DNA from: Candidatus Limimonas egerieequi
GTDB taxonomy: Bacteria; Bacillota; Clostridia; Oscillospirales; Acutalibacteraceae
Length of the DNA stretch: 54,930 nucleotides
Assembly (NCBI GenBank): GCA_018064455.1
Contig: JAGHVH010000005.1
Span: 1-54,930 of the forward strand
Reading direction: 5' to 3'
Positions 42,748-51,020 of the stretch are shown piece after piece; position 1 is the stretch's first letter, and each line of letters starts with the position of its first letter. The notes below the pieces were generated by a model. That model saw only the letters and a program-made list of their open reading frames with translations. It did no database searches and had not been told where the DNA came from. Made by a program: the position numbers and the translations under genes.

Positions 42748-43782
42748 TTATTTACTAAACTTCCACTCTATCTGAGCAAGTGACATCTTAAGGTGGTCAT
42801 CAAATTCCTGGTCGTTAATTGCAGCCTTTAAGTAGTTGTACTCAGACTCAATTGCCTCAGCGTGCTCAGCGCCCTTGCAACCGGCATCAGTACCAAGCGC
42901 AATCATGCCGCCCAAGTACCAAACACGATTAATCATCTTGACGTGTTCTGTAAGAATCTGCTTAAGTACATCTTGCTTGATGTCGTCATTACCAACAAGT
43001 GCTGCAACTGGTGCAACAGTTGGCACCCAAACTATATCGGACTCAGCAAGCATTCCTGCACATTCCTCATCCATATAAAGGCCGTGCTCAATAGTATCAA
43101 CACCTGCTTCAATAGCAGACTTGATATTTGCAGCACCATTAACGTGGCACATAACTGAAAGTCCCTTTGAATGAACGTACTCAACCATATTTTTGAGAAG
43201 TTCTGGTTCAATAGCAGTTTCGTCCTTCTTGTAAACGCTAGCGCTAAAGTTATGACCTTCTAGTTCATTATGCTCATGCTCATCGTCGTCATGGTCGTGC
43301 TCGTGGTCATGATCATCCTCGTCATGGTCGTGCTCGTGGTCATGATCATCATCGTCATGAGATGGAACAGGAACTGTAATCTTTTCTATTTCAACTACCG
43401 CATATTTTTCTTTTCCATCAAGGAGAAGGCCGTAGTTGTTAAAGTCAGCAATACCTGATGCCATAAGTTTGATAAAGTCAGCGCCAGCCTCTATTGCCTC
43501 ATCTATAAGGATTTTAAAGCCATCAAAGTCCTCAAATGACTTCCCAATAAAAGCACCGTAGTGGCCCTCTTTGAAAATTGGGAAAGCTGGTGTCACATAT
43601 TTAATTCCAAGGTCTGCCGCAATCTTTTTAGCACGAATAGACACTCCATACTTGTCACCGCCGTCACGAAGGAATGTTACACCTGCGTCTTTGTAAGCGG
43701 TAAGACGAGCCTTAATTTGCTCGTCTGTCATCTCCTTTTCAGGGAGAGCGATATGGATGTGGTTGTCTGCATTAAATTTCAT
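42748..43782 (-). CDS. Amidohydrolase-like protein with His/Asp-rich insert
   Basis: A 344-residue amidohydrolase-superfamily protein. N-terminal NADNHIHIA (about 4-12) replaces the usual HXH site; DFIKLMASGIADF (about 102-114), VMCHVNG, DTIEHGLY and ALGTDAGCKG follow. Compared with family members it is short at the N-terminus. Residues about 142-171 are almost only H, D and E (eleven His), encoded in part by a 33-bp tandem duplication. Such stretches bind metal (Zn/Ni/Cu) in chaperones and transporters. The start ATG at 43782 has TGAGG upstream. Substrate unknown. Confidence 0.8.
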   Translation of the reverse strand: MKFNADNHIHIALPEKEMTDEQIKARLTAYKDAGVTFLRDGGDKYGVSIRAKKIAADLGIKYVTPAFPIFKEGHYGAFIGKSFEDFDGFKILIDEAIEAGADFIKLMASGIADFNNYGLLLDGKEKYAVVEIEKITVPVPSHDDDDHDHEHDHDEDDHDHEHDHDDDEHEHNELEGHNFSASVYKKDETAIEPELLKNMVEYVHSKGLSVMCHVNGAANIKSAIEAGVDTIEHGLYMDEECAGMLAESDIVWVPTVAPVAALVGNDDIKQDVLKQILTEHVKMINRVWYLGGMIALGTDAGCKGAEHAEAIESEYNYLKAAINDQEFDDHLKMSLAQIEWKFSK

Positions 43783-43963
43783 CAAAAAACCTCATTTGAC
43801 TGAAAAAATTATTTTAAAATTATACACCATATATACATCAAAATAAAGTGTTACTCAAGACTTTTTGAAAAACATTCACACCTACTTTTTGCCAGCATCC
43901 ACGCCCATTAAAAAGCAACTTACTACACGGTGTTGCCGTTTCAAAAATAAGTTGAATTTTTTG
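43783..43963. other. Intergenic region with GCAAC/GTTGC inverted repeat
   Basis: AT-rich divergent region between the amidohydrolase and the Bro-N-like gene. At 43915-43936 lies GCAAC-TTACTACACGGT-GTTGC. Its inner segment ACTTACTACACGGTG nearly repeats the arm of the large palindrome at 44060-44086. No gene is seen here. Confidence 0.5.
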
Positions 43964-43992
43964 TTGACTTTGACGAACGTATGTTCTATAAT
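43964..43992 (+). promoter_or_regulatory. SOS-controlled promoter with LexA box
   Basis: -35 TTGACT (43964-43969), a 17-bp spacer and -10 TATAAT (43987-43992). The spacer contains CGAACGTATGTTCT (43974-43987), which fits the Gram-positive LexA (DinR) operator CGAAC-N4-GTTCG except for the last base. LexA bound here would block RNA polymerase. The gene 44128-44787 lies downstream. Confidence 0.85.
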
Positions 43993-44059
43993 GGTATTAG
44001 CAACCACGTAGCTACTAGCTTTTGAGAGTTCATATAATTTTTATCGTTTGCGGTTGCTT

Positions 44060-44086
44060 GAACTTACTACACCGTGTAGTAAGTTC
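44060..44086. repeat. Perfect 27-bp palindrome in the Bro-N gene leader
   Basis: GAACTTACTACAC-C-GTGTAGTAAGTTC: 13-bp perfect arms with one central base, about 70 bp downstream of the -10 and 41 bp before the start codon. No T-run follows, so it is not a standard terminator. It could be an operator for a second regulator or an mRNA hairpin. A GCAACC...GGTTGC pair (44000-44057) flanks it upstream. Confidence 0.85.
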
Positions 44087-44127
44087 ATTTGAAGTGTGTC
44101 AGTTACCAATCGAATGGAGGAAAAAAT

Positions 44128-44787
44128 ATGTTACCAAAATCACGAAATAATATTAGCATTTGCAATGTTAAAAATTGCAATGCTAAAGATGTTGAAATTC
44201 GCACTGTTAAAGATGATGAGACAGGCGAAATTTTTTATTCCCTTATTGATGCTATTTACATCCTTCGGGAATGTTTTGATCGCGATGTGGCTAGAAAATA
44301 CTGGTCCGTTACGAAAAGCCGTATAAGAAAGAAACCGTCTATTCGGCGCATGGCCGAATGCCATCAATTTAAGGTTTTAGCAAAAGATGGCAAATATCGC
44401 AATACGGATTTTGCCAATCTTAATCAGATAGTCAAAATCTATGAATATATGTGTTACTCAAAAATATCTATGCCAGGAGCAACTACATTTCACCCTGTTA
44501 TTGGTGAGGAAACTCATTTGAAAGAAAAAGAATATGTCAAAGAAACGCTTGAGCGTTTCTCGAATTCACATCGCACTGAATTTGTTTGGGAAGTCGGTTC
44601 CGATTGCTATGAATATGGCGACGATTATTATAGTAATAGCGACGATTATTATAGTAATAGCGACAATTATTATAGTAATGGCTACACCGATAAGTATAGT
44701 AATGCTAGTAATAGTCGCGGTAAAGAAGAGGCCGCCGAGGAATTTATGGCTTTGATAGATAGAATGGTTGCGCAGAGATGGAAATAA
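44128..44787 (+). CDS. Bro-N-like / DinD-like protein under SOS control
   Basis: A 219-residue protein. The ATG at 44128 has TGGAGG 8 bp upstream. Residues about 22-110 resemble the Bro-N (antirepressor) domain: IFYSLIDAIYILRECFDRDVARKYWSVTKSRI-type spacing, here with the hallmark ARKYWSVTKSRI (about 55-66). The C-terminal part has three copies of a Y-Y-S-N-S-D-D heptapeptide (about 165-189), from a 21-bp tandem repeat, and ends in a helix with MALIDRMVAQRWK. The Bro-N assignment rests on this motif only. A LexA box in the promoter suggests DNA-damage induction, as for E. coli DinD. No other phage genes are near. Confidence 0.65.
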   Translation: MLPKSRNNISICNVKNCNAKDVEIRTVKDDETGEIFYSLIDAIYILRECFDRDVARKYWSVTKSRIRKKPSIRRMAECHQFKVLAKDGKYRNTDFANLNQIVKIYEYMCYSKISMPGATTFHPVIGEETHLKEKEYVKETLERFSNSHRTEFVWEVGSDCYEYGDDYYSNSDDYYSNSDNYYSNGYTDKYSNASNSRGKEEAAEEFMALIDRMVAQRWK

Positions 44788-44792
44788 AAAAG

Positions 44793-44819
44793 GGCTTCAG
44801 GAAAACCTGAAGCCATTTT
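44793..44819. terminator. Terminator shared by the Bro-N gene and galE
   Basis: A 9-bp stem GGCTTCAGG/CCTGAAGCC with an AAAA loop and T-runs on both strands. With neighbouring bases (GCAAATCAAAA) it forms an inverted copy of the aroQ terminator segment at 42.69-42.73 kb. Confidence 0.9.
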
Positions 44820-45053
44820 GATTTGCTTTTAGCTGCTTGAATTTACTTGTTATAGCCACTTGAGTTTGCTTTTTTGTAGCCACTGTTTACTTATTGTAGC
44901 CACTTAAGTTTGCTTGTTGTAGCCGCTTTTTACTTGTTGTAGCCACTTAAGTTTGCTTTTTGTAGCCACTTAAGTTTGCTTTTTGTAGCCGCTGTTTACT
45001 TGTTGTAGCCACTTAAGTTTGCTTTCTGTAGCCTCTGTTTACTTGTTGTAGCC
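44820..45053 (-). repeat. Alternating 20/23-bp tandem array in the galE 3' region
   Basis: Ten units marked by AGCC on the plus strand, at 44854, 44878, 44898, 44921, 44941, 44964, 44987, 45007, 45030 and 45050. The spacings are 24, 20, 23, 20, 23, 23, 20, 23 and 20 bp. On the minus strand the 20-bp unit reads GGCTACAACAAGTAAACAGC and the 23-bp unit contains GGCTAC...AAGCAAACTTAAGT. The first unit is the last codons and stop of galE (GGC-TAC-AAC-AAG-TAA). No unique spacers exist, so this is not CRISPR. Confidence 0.88.
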
Positions 45054-46055
45054 GTCTGGGTTGTTGGACTGCCAGCGCCAGGAGTCGGCGCACATGTCGG
45101 CTATTGTTTTTTCGGCCTGCCAGCCGAGCTCTGCGAGGGCTTTGTCGGCCTTACAATAGCAGGTAGCAATGTCGCCTGCGCGACGCGGCTTAATCTCGTA
45201 TGGCAAGGTCTTGCCACATGCTGCTTCATAGGCATGAAGCACGTCGAGGACACTGTATCCATTGCCAGTGCCAAGGTTGTAAATGCTAACGCCTGTGCCT
45301 GGCTCGAGTTTTTTAAGAGCCTTTACATGGCCACGCGCGAGGTCAACTACGTGGATATAATCACGAACTCCAGTGCCGTCCGGTGTGTCATAGTCATTAC
45401 CAAAGACACCGAGTGCGGCACGCTTGCCAACTGCAACCTGTGCAATGTATGGAACAAGGTTGTTTGGTATACCCTTAGGATCCTCACCAATAAGGCCGCT
45501 CTCATGAGCGCCAATTGGGTTGAAGTAACGAAGGAGTACAACATTCCACTCTGGGTCAGATGTCTGAACATCCATGAGGATTTGCTCAAGCATTGACTTG
45601 CTCCAGCCATATGGGTTTGTTGGGCTGCCCTTTGGACACTCCTCTGTGATTGGGATAAATGCTGGATCACCGTAAACAGTTGCTGATGATGAGAAGATAA
45701 TATTCTTAACACCATGAGCGCTCATTACGTTACAGAGATTAACTGTACCAGCGATATTGTTTTGATAGTAAAGAAGAGGCTTTTCTACAGACTCACCTAC
45801 TGCCTTGAGGCCAGCAAAGTGGATTACTGCATCTATCTTCTCTGCATCAAACACTTTATTTAAAGCGTCAACATCAAGGATGTCAGCCTTGTAAAAGCGA
45901 ACGCTTTTGCCTGTGATTTTCTCAACTCTCTTGAGGGACTCCTCAGATGAGTTTGAAAGGTTATCAAGTACTACTACATCATAGCCTTCATTTAAAAGTT
46001 CTACGCAGGTGTGGCTTCCGATGTAGCCAGCACCACCAGTGCAAAGAATGGTCAT
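45039..46055 (-). CDS. galE: UDP-glucose 4-epimerase
   Basis: A 338-residue short-chain dehydrogenase-type epimerase that interconverts UDP-glucose and UDP-galactose. The NAD motif is [15 protein letters not shown] (about 7-21); catalytic Ser and Tyr-x-x-x-Lys are in SSSATVYG (about 123-130) and [10 protein letters not shown] (about 148-157). Full length with an AAGGAGG ribosome site. The last codons GYNK-stop form the first unit of the downstream repeat array. Confidence 0.96.
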   Translation of the reverse strand: MTILCTGGAGYIGSHTCVELLNEGYDVVVLDNLSNSSEESLKRVEKITGKSVRFYKADILDVDALNKVFDAEKIDAVIHFAGLKAVGESVEKPLLYYQNNIAGTVNLCNVMSAHGVKNIIFSSSATVYGDPAFIPITEECPKGSPTNPYGWSKSMLEQILMDVQTSDPEWNVVLLRYFNPIGAHESGLIGEDPKGIPNNLVPYIAQVAVGKRAALGVFGNDYDTPDGTGVRDYIHVVDLARGHVKALKKLEPGTGVSIYNLGTGNGYSVLDVLHAYEAACGKTLPYEIKPRRAGDIATCYCKADKALAELGWQAEKTIADMCADSWRWQSNNPDGYNK

Positions 46056-46107
46056 TTGGGACCTCCTTAGGAATTTAATGAAAACATTATATCATAAAAT
46101 GAATATA

Positions 46108-46133
46108 AAAGGGAGTGCAAATGCACTCCCTTT
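46108..46133 (-). terminator. Terminator of the hrcA-grpE-dnaK-dnaJ operon
   Basis: Stem AAAGGGAGTGC/GCACTCCCTTT with a 4-base loop, T-rich on the minus strand, about 45 bp after the dnaJ stop. Confidence 0.88.
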
Positions 46134-46179
46134 AGCTTAGTATATTTTGCAAGCTTCGAATTACTTTTTCGAGCTTCAA

Positions 46180-47379
46180 TTAGTCGTCAAAAACGTCTTT
46201 CATCTTTTCAAAGATTGTCTTCTTTTTGTTAGCTGTTTCGGTATAGCCAGTAGCGTCATTACGAGGCTTATCGATGTACTCAGCATCGAATTGCTGAAGG
46301 AGTTCCTTCTGATGCTCAGTAACCTTCTTTGGTATATCAACGATTACTGTGACATATTGGTCACCACGGATATTAGGATTGTTTACATTTACTATGCCAC
46401 GCTCACGAAGTCTAAAACGTGTGCCAGCTTGAGTGCCAGCAGGCATATTGTACTTAACCTTACCATCAAGTGTTGGTACATAAATCTCTGCACCAAGTAC
46501 AGCCATTGAATAAGTTACTGTGACATTGCAATATACATCGTAGCCATCACGTTCAAAGATTGGGTGTGGCTTGATATTTGGAATTACATATACATCACCA
46601 GCAGGGCCACCATTGATACCATGGTTACCTTGGCCACGAACTGTAAATGCATTACCTACATCAATACCAGCAGGTACATCAACATCTATTGTAACTGTAC
46701 GGCGAATCATTCCAGCGCCCTTACAACGTGTGCATGGGTCCTTTACTACCTTGCCCTTACCGTTACAATGTGGGCATGGCTTGGTTGACTGGAACACACC
46801 GAATGGTGTACGTGATTGAGTTGTTACCTGGCCAGAGCCGTGACAGTCTGGGCAAGTCTCAGGCTTGGAGCCATCCTTACAGCCAGAACCATGACATACG
46901 TCACAGACCTCAATTCGTGGGAAGTCAACTGTCTTATGGCAACCCTTTGCAGCTTCCTCAAAGGTGAGGTTAACACGTGCCTCAACGTTACCACCACGAC
47001 GTGGCGCGTTAGGGTTGGCACGTCCGCCACCGCCACCGAAGCCGCCAAAGCCGCCTCCACCGAAGCCGCCGCCGAAGATGCTAGAAAACAAGTCACCAAG
47101 GTCTCCGAAATCAGCGCCTCCGAATCCGCCGCCACCAAAGCCGGCATTAGGATCAACGCCTGCATGACCGAAACGGTCATAGCGTGACTTCTTATCAGGA
47201 TCGGAGAGGATTTCGTATGCCTCGTTAACTTCCTTGAAGTTCTTCTCAGCTTCGGCGTCACCTGGATTCAAATCTGGGTGGTACTGCTTAGCCTTTTTTC
47301 TATATGCTTTTTTAAGTTCGTCCTCTGTTGCAGATTTATCTACACCAAGGACCTCGTAATAATCTCTCTTATCAGCCAT
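46180..47379 (-). CDS. dnaJ: Chaperone protein DnaJ
   Basis: A 399-residue class I DnaJ. It has a J domain with canonical YHPDLNPG (HPD at about 33-35) and a glycine-rich region (about 75-125). Four zinc repeats C-x-x-C-x-G-x-G follow: [24 protein letters not shown] and CTRCKGAG. The C-terminal substrate domains follow. It stimulates DnaK ATPase. Last gene of the CIRCE operon. Confidence 0.97.
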   Translation of the reverse strand: MADKRDYYEVLGVDKSATEDELKKAYRKKAKQYHPDLNPGDAEAEKNFKEVNEAYEILSDPDKKSRYDRFGHAGVDPNAGFGGGGFGGADFGDLGDLFSSIFGGGFGGGGFGGFGGGGGRANPNAPRRGGNVEARVNLTFEEAAKGCHKTVDFPRIEVCDVCHGSGCKDGSKPETCPDCHGSGQVTTQSRTPFGVFQSTKPCPHCNGKGKVVKDPCTRCKGAGMIRRTVTIDVDVPAGIDVGNAFTVRGQGNHGINGGPAGDVYVIPNIKPHPIFERDGYDVYCNVTVTYSMAVLGAEIYVPTLDGKVKYNMPAGTQAGTRFRLRERGIVNVNNPNIRGDQYVTVIVDIPKKVTEHQKELLQQFDAEYIDKPRNDATGYTETANKKKTIFEKMKDVFDD

Positions 47380-47408
47380 GTTTTTGGCACCCTTCTAAAT
47401 CGCGTAAT

Positions 47409-47432
47409 GGCTCCCCAAATTGATGGGGAGCC
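47409..47432 (-). terminator. Hairpin between dnaK and dnaJ
   Basis: A 9-bp perfect stem GGCTCCCCA/TGGGGAGCC with a 6-base loop, 12 bp after the dnaK stop, without a proper T-run. It may be an mRNA-stabilising or processing element that lowers dnaJ expression relative to dnaK. Confidence 0.5.
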
Positions 47433-47443
47433 TGATTATTTAA

Positions 47444-49291
47444 TTAGTCAACGTCTGTGAATTCAACGTCAGCAGCGCCATCATCTGCGCCTGCACCACC
47501 AGTGAACTGGCTTGGGTCAAAGTTGTTTGGATCAAATCCCTGAGCGTCGCCCTGTGGAGCGTTAGCCTTATAGAGTTTCTCTGAGATTTCATAGAACTTA
47601 GCCTGGAGTTCTTCCTGACGGTTCTTGATAAGGTTGATGTCTTCACCCTTGAGTGCTTCCTTAAGTGAATCAATCTTAGCGTTCAAGTCATCCTTGTCAG
47701 CCTGGTCGAACTTGTCGCCCTCTTCCTGGAGGATCTTTTCGCACTGGAATACCATCTGGTCTGCACCATTTCTTGTATCAACGTCCTCACGGCGCTGCTT
47801 GTCCTCTGCTGCAAACTGCTCAGCTTCCTGTACTGCCTTTTCAATGTCTTCCTTAGACATGTTAGAAGATGCTGTGATAGAGATTGACTGTTCCTTACCT
47901 GTACCAAGGTCCTTAGCACTTACGTGAACGATACCATTAGCATCGATATCAAATGTTACTTCGATCTGTGGAGTACCACGACGTGCTGGAAGGATACCAT
48001 CGAGGTGGAAGATACCAAGTGACTTGTTATCCTTAGCGAACTCACGCTCACCCTGAAGAACGTTTACCTCAACTGATGTCTGGTTATCAGCAGCTGTTGA
48101 GAAGATCTGGCTCTTCTTTGTAGGGATTGTTGTGTTACGCTCAATAATCTTTGTTGAAATACCACCGAGTGTCTCAATACCAAGTGAAAGTGGAGTTACA
48201 TCAAGAAGGAGAAGTCCCTTAACGTCGCCGCCGAGAACGCCGCCCTGAAGAGCAGCACCCATAGCTACGCACTCATCTGGGTTGATACCCTTGAATGGCT
48301 CTTTGCCGATAAACTTTTGAACTGCTTCCTGAACTGCTGGGATTCTTGAAGAACCACCAACCATGAGTACCTTGTCAATGTCAGATGTCTTAAGACCTGA
48401 GTCAGACATAGCCTGACGAACAGGACCCATTGTCTTCTCAACGAGGTCAGCTGTGAGCTCGTTGAACTTAGCACGTGAGAGTGTCATCTCAAGGTGCTTT
48501 GGACCATTAGCATCAGCTGTAATGAATGGAAGTGAGATGTTAGATGTTGTTACACCTGAAAGCTCAATCTTAGCCTTCTCTGCAGCTTCCTTAAGACGCT
48601 GCATAGCCATCTTGTCACCCTTGAGGTCTACGCCCTCTGCCTTCTTGAACTCGTCTGCAAGCCAGTCGATAACTCTCTGGTCAAAGTCGTCACCGCCAAG
48701 ACGGTTGTTACCTGCTGTTGCAAGAACTTCCTGAACGCCATCGCCCATTTCGATGATAGATACATCGAATGTACCACCACCAAGGTCGTATACCATGATC
48801 TTCTGATCATCGCCCTTGTCGATACCATAAGCGAGAGCTGCTGCTGTTGGCTCGTTGATAATTCTCTTAACCTCAAGACCAGCAATCTTACCAGCGTCCT
48901 TTGTTGCCTGACGCTGTGAGTCTGTGAAGTATGCAGGAACAGTGATAACTGCCTCTGTTACTGTATCACCAAGATAAGCCTCAGCGTCAGCCTTAAGCTT
49001 CTGAAGAATCATTGCTGAGATTTCCTGTGGTGTGAATTTCTTATCATCAATTGTTACTTTGTAATCTGTACCCATCTGACGCTTGATTGAAGCTACTGTC
49101 TTATCTGGGTTTGTGATAGCCTGGCGCTTTGCAACCTGGCCTACCATACGCTCGCCGTCTTTACCAAAAGCTACTACTGAAGGAGTTGTTCTAGCGCCTT
49201 CTGCGTTTGCTATTACTACAGGCTCGCCGCCTTCGATTACTGCTACACATGAGTTTGTTGTACCAAGGTCAATACCTACGATTTTAGCCAT
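47444..49291 (-). CDS. dnaK: Chaperone protein DnaK (Hsp70)
   Basis: A 615-residue DnaK starting [22 protein letters not shown]; the ATG at 49291 has GGAGGATAA upstream and is preferred to an extension of five codons. The ATPase motifs [15 protein letters not shown] and [14 protein letters not shown] are intact. The substrate-binding domain follows, with a C-terminal G/A/D-rich tail ([18 protein letters not shown]) of normal DnaK type. Confidence 0.97.
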   Translation of the reverse strand: MAKIVGIDLGTTNSCVAVIEGGEPVVIANAEGARTTPSVVAFGKDGERMVGQVAKRQAITNPDKTVASIKRQMGTDYKVTIDDKKFTPQEISAMILQKLKADAEAYLGDTVTEAVITVPAYFTDSQRQATKDAGKIAGLEVKRIINEPTAAALAYGIDKGDDQKIMVYDLGGGTFDVSIIEMGDGVQEVLATAGNNRLGGDDFDQRVIDWLADEFKKAEGVDLKGDKMAMQRLKEAAEKAKIELSGVTTSNISLPFITADANGPKHLEMTLSRAKFNELTADLVEKTMGPVRQAMSDSGLKTSDIDKVLMVGGSSRIPAVQEAVQKFIGKEPFKGINPDECVAMGAALQGGVLGGDVKGLLLLDVTPLSLGIETLGGISTKIIERNTTIPTKKSQIFSTAADNQTSVEVNVLQGEREFAKDNKSLGIFHLDGILPARRGTPQIEVTFDIDANGIVHVSAKDLGTGKEQSISITASSNMSKEDIEKAVQEAEQFAAEDKQRREDVDTRNGADQMVFQCEKILQEEGDKFDQADKDDLNAKIDSLKEALKGEDINLIKNRQEELQAKFYEISEKLYKANAPQGDAQGFDPNNFDPSQFTGGAGADDGAADVEFTDVD

Positions 49292-49329
49292 TATTTTATC
49301 CTCCAAAAATTTGAATTAATATACTTTTG

Positions 49330-49848
49330 TTAGTTTGCAACTTTTACCATTGCTGGGCGGAGAATCTTTTCTCCGATTTTATAACCCTTTTGGAAAACGT
49401 CTGTGATGACGTTTGCATCAAGGGACTCATCATCCACGTGCATTACTGCATTATGGAAGTTAGGGTCAAATTGATCTCCGGCTTCGCCGAATGTCTCTAC
49501 GCCGTACTTCTTGAAAACATCAAGGAATTGAGTGTATGTCATCTCAACGCCCTTTTTGAAATCCTCAAGACTAGCGTCTTCAGTTCCAAGTGCTCGATCA
49601 AAGTTGTCGAGTACTGGAAGGAAATCAGCAAATACTGTTGATTTCGCATTGATAAAGGATTCTTCCTTTTCCTTTACTGTGCGCTTTCTGAAGTTGTCAT
49701 ACTCAGCCGCCAAGCGAAGGTATGCTTCCTTTTGAGCGCCAAGCTCTGCAACAAGCTTTTCCTCTATTGTCTGCTCAACTGCCTCTTCTACTTCTTCCTC
49801 GGCAGTTTCTTCAATAACTTCTTCTACTACTTCATCCTTCTTCGCCAC
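49330..49848 (-). CDS. grpE: Nucleotide exchange factor GrpE
   Basis: A 172-residue GrpE. The GTG at 49848 is chosen because GGAGGAA lies 9 bp upstream, giving VAKKDEVVEE as start; it overlaps the hrcA end by 17 bp. A long acidic coiled-coil N-terminus precedes the family region LAAEYDNFRKRTVKEKEE and the C-terminal beta domain with FGEAGDQFDPNFHNAVMHV. Releases ADP from DnaK. Confidence 0.95.
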   Translation of the reverse strand: MAKKDEVVEEVIEETAEEEVEEAVEQTIEEKLVAELGAQKEAYLRLAAEYDNFRKRTVKEKEESFINAKSTVFADFLPVLDNFDRALGTEDASLEDFKKGVEMTYTQFLDVFKKYGVETFGEAGDQFDPNFHNAVMHVDDESLDANVITDVFQKGYKIGEKILRPAMVKVAN

Positions 49849-50884
49849 TTGAAGTTTCCTCCTCATAAACATCCGATAATACTTTACTAATTATCTCGGA
49901 CAAATATTTAATGCTTGGAACAAGTTTGGAATAGTTCATTCTTGTTGGTCCGATAATACCAATTGCACCAGTAGCGTTTTCGCCAATCTTGTACTTTGAA
50001 ATTATCATGCTTGAATTTTCAAGCTCCTTGTATCGGTTCTCAGAACCTATTCGAATTTCGATGTCGCTATCCGTGTCACCGGATGAAACCAGCATGTTGA
50101 GCGGCTCCTCGCGGTGAAGGAAGTCAAGAAGTTGACCTGCGTTATCATCGTATTCCTTATATCCAAGAAGATTTGACTGACCAGCGAGGTTTACCTCGGA
50201 GACAGAAGCCGCTTCAACAAGGTCAGCGATTGTTACAAGTAGTGGCGACATCGAAAGTGCCTTGGCGCCAAGACTTGCGGCCAGTGTCTGAATCATAACA
50301 GTTCCAACTGATGAGAGTGGCTTGCCAAGGAAGTTTTGGTCAACCACATCGATAAACGTTTTGCGAAGGTCAGCGTCTATCTCTACATCCGTCCTGCATG
50401 GCTTGCTCTTTAAAATACCAGTTGAGGTAAGGAGTACAACCATTGCCTTTTTAGGACTGATAGGAACCATCTCAATGTTGCGGATGAATGCATTCTCATC
50501 CGACGGTGCTTTTGAAATTGCAGCGAAATTGGTGAGGTTAACCAGTGCCTCGCCTGCTGTCTCGAGAAGTATCTCGGGATCGCCTGAGCGATAGTCAACG
50601 CCTGCCTCAATTCGCCTGCGCTCATTTTCCTCAAGTTCCTTTGGTTGCATCAGGTTGTCTACGTAGTAGCGATAACCGTACTCTGTAGGGACACGACCAG
50701 CGGATGTGTGAGGCTGAGTAATAAAGCCAAGAGCGGTGAGCTCCGCCATTTCATTTCTAATTGTTGCAGAGGATACATCAAGTCCTGCGTTAGCGAGCAA
50801 AGCCTTGGAGCCAACCGGCTCACCAGTCTCGATATACTGCTCAACAATTGCAGCCAGTATCTTCTGTCGTCTTGGTGGAAGCAT
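49832..50884 (-). CDS. hrcA: Heat-inducible transcription repressor HrcA
   Basis: A 350-residue HrcA. The N-terminal winged helix has LPPRRQKILAAIVEQYIETGEPVGSKAL and SSATIRNEMAELTALGFI; the central and C-terminal domains are typical, including IGPTRMNYSKLVPSIKYLSE. It binds the CIRCE element just upstream and represses this operon; GroEL usually supports its folding. First gene of the operon. Confidence 0.97.
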   Translation of the reverse strand: MLPPRRQKILAAIVEQYIETGEPVGSKALLANAGLDVSSATIRNEMAELTALGFITQPHTSAGRVPTEYGYRYYVDNLMQPKELEENERRRIEAGVDYRSGDPEILLETAGEALVNLTNFAAISKAPSDENAFIRNIEMVPISPKKAMVVLLTSTGILKSKPCRTDVEIDADLRKTFIDVVDQNFLGKPLSSVGTVMIQTLAASLGAKALSMSPLLVTIADLVEAASVSEVNLAGQSNLLGYKEYDDNAGQLLDFLHREEPLNMLVSSGDTDSDIEIRIGSENRYKELENSSMIISKYKIGENATGAIGIIGPTRMNYSKLVPSIKYLSEIISKVLSDVYEEETSSGEEG

Positions 50885-50910
50885 TCATTCACCACCCTGA
50901 GTGTTAGATT

Positions 50911-50937
50911 TTAGCACTCGATTGTTTGGAGTGCTAA
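50911..50937. promoter_or_regulatory. CIRCE operator
   Basis: A perfect match to the consensus: TTAGCACTC, 9-bp spacer, GAGTGCTAA. It lies 27 bp upstream of hrcA, just downstream of the -10 box, as in other Firmicutes. Confidence 0.98.
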
Positions 50938-50947
50938 TTGCACATAT

Positions 50948-50976
50948 AATTTAACACCCAAAAGCCTTATTGTCAA
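50948..50976 (-). promoter_or_regulatory. hrcA operon promoter
   Basis: On the minus strand a perfect -35 TTGACA (50971-50976), a 17-bp spacer and a -10 TAAATT (50948-50953), directly upstream of CIRCE. Normal for HrcA-controlled vegetative promoters. Confidence 0.8.
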
Positions 50977-50984
50977 TAGGATTT

Positions 50985-51016
50985 TCAAAAAAATTAGCAC
51001 TCTTTTCGAGTGCCAA
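50985..51016 (-). terminator. Terminator of the FHA gene with CIRCE-like arms
   Basis: On the minus strand TTGGCACTC-GAAAA-GAGTGCTAA followed by TTTTTTT. The arms equal CIRCE half-sites (one mismatch), but the gap is 5 instead of 9 bp. It lies about 18 bp upstream of the hrcA -35 box. Confidence 0.85.
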
Positions 51017-51020
51017 TTTT

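Noticed and set aside
44820-45053. Possible CRISPR array
   Set aside because: Units of 20 and 23 bp are contiguous with no unique spacers and no cas genes nearby; it is a plain tandem array.
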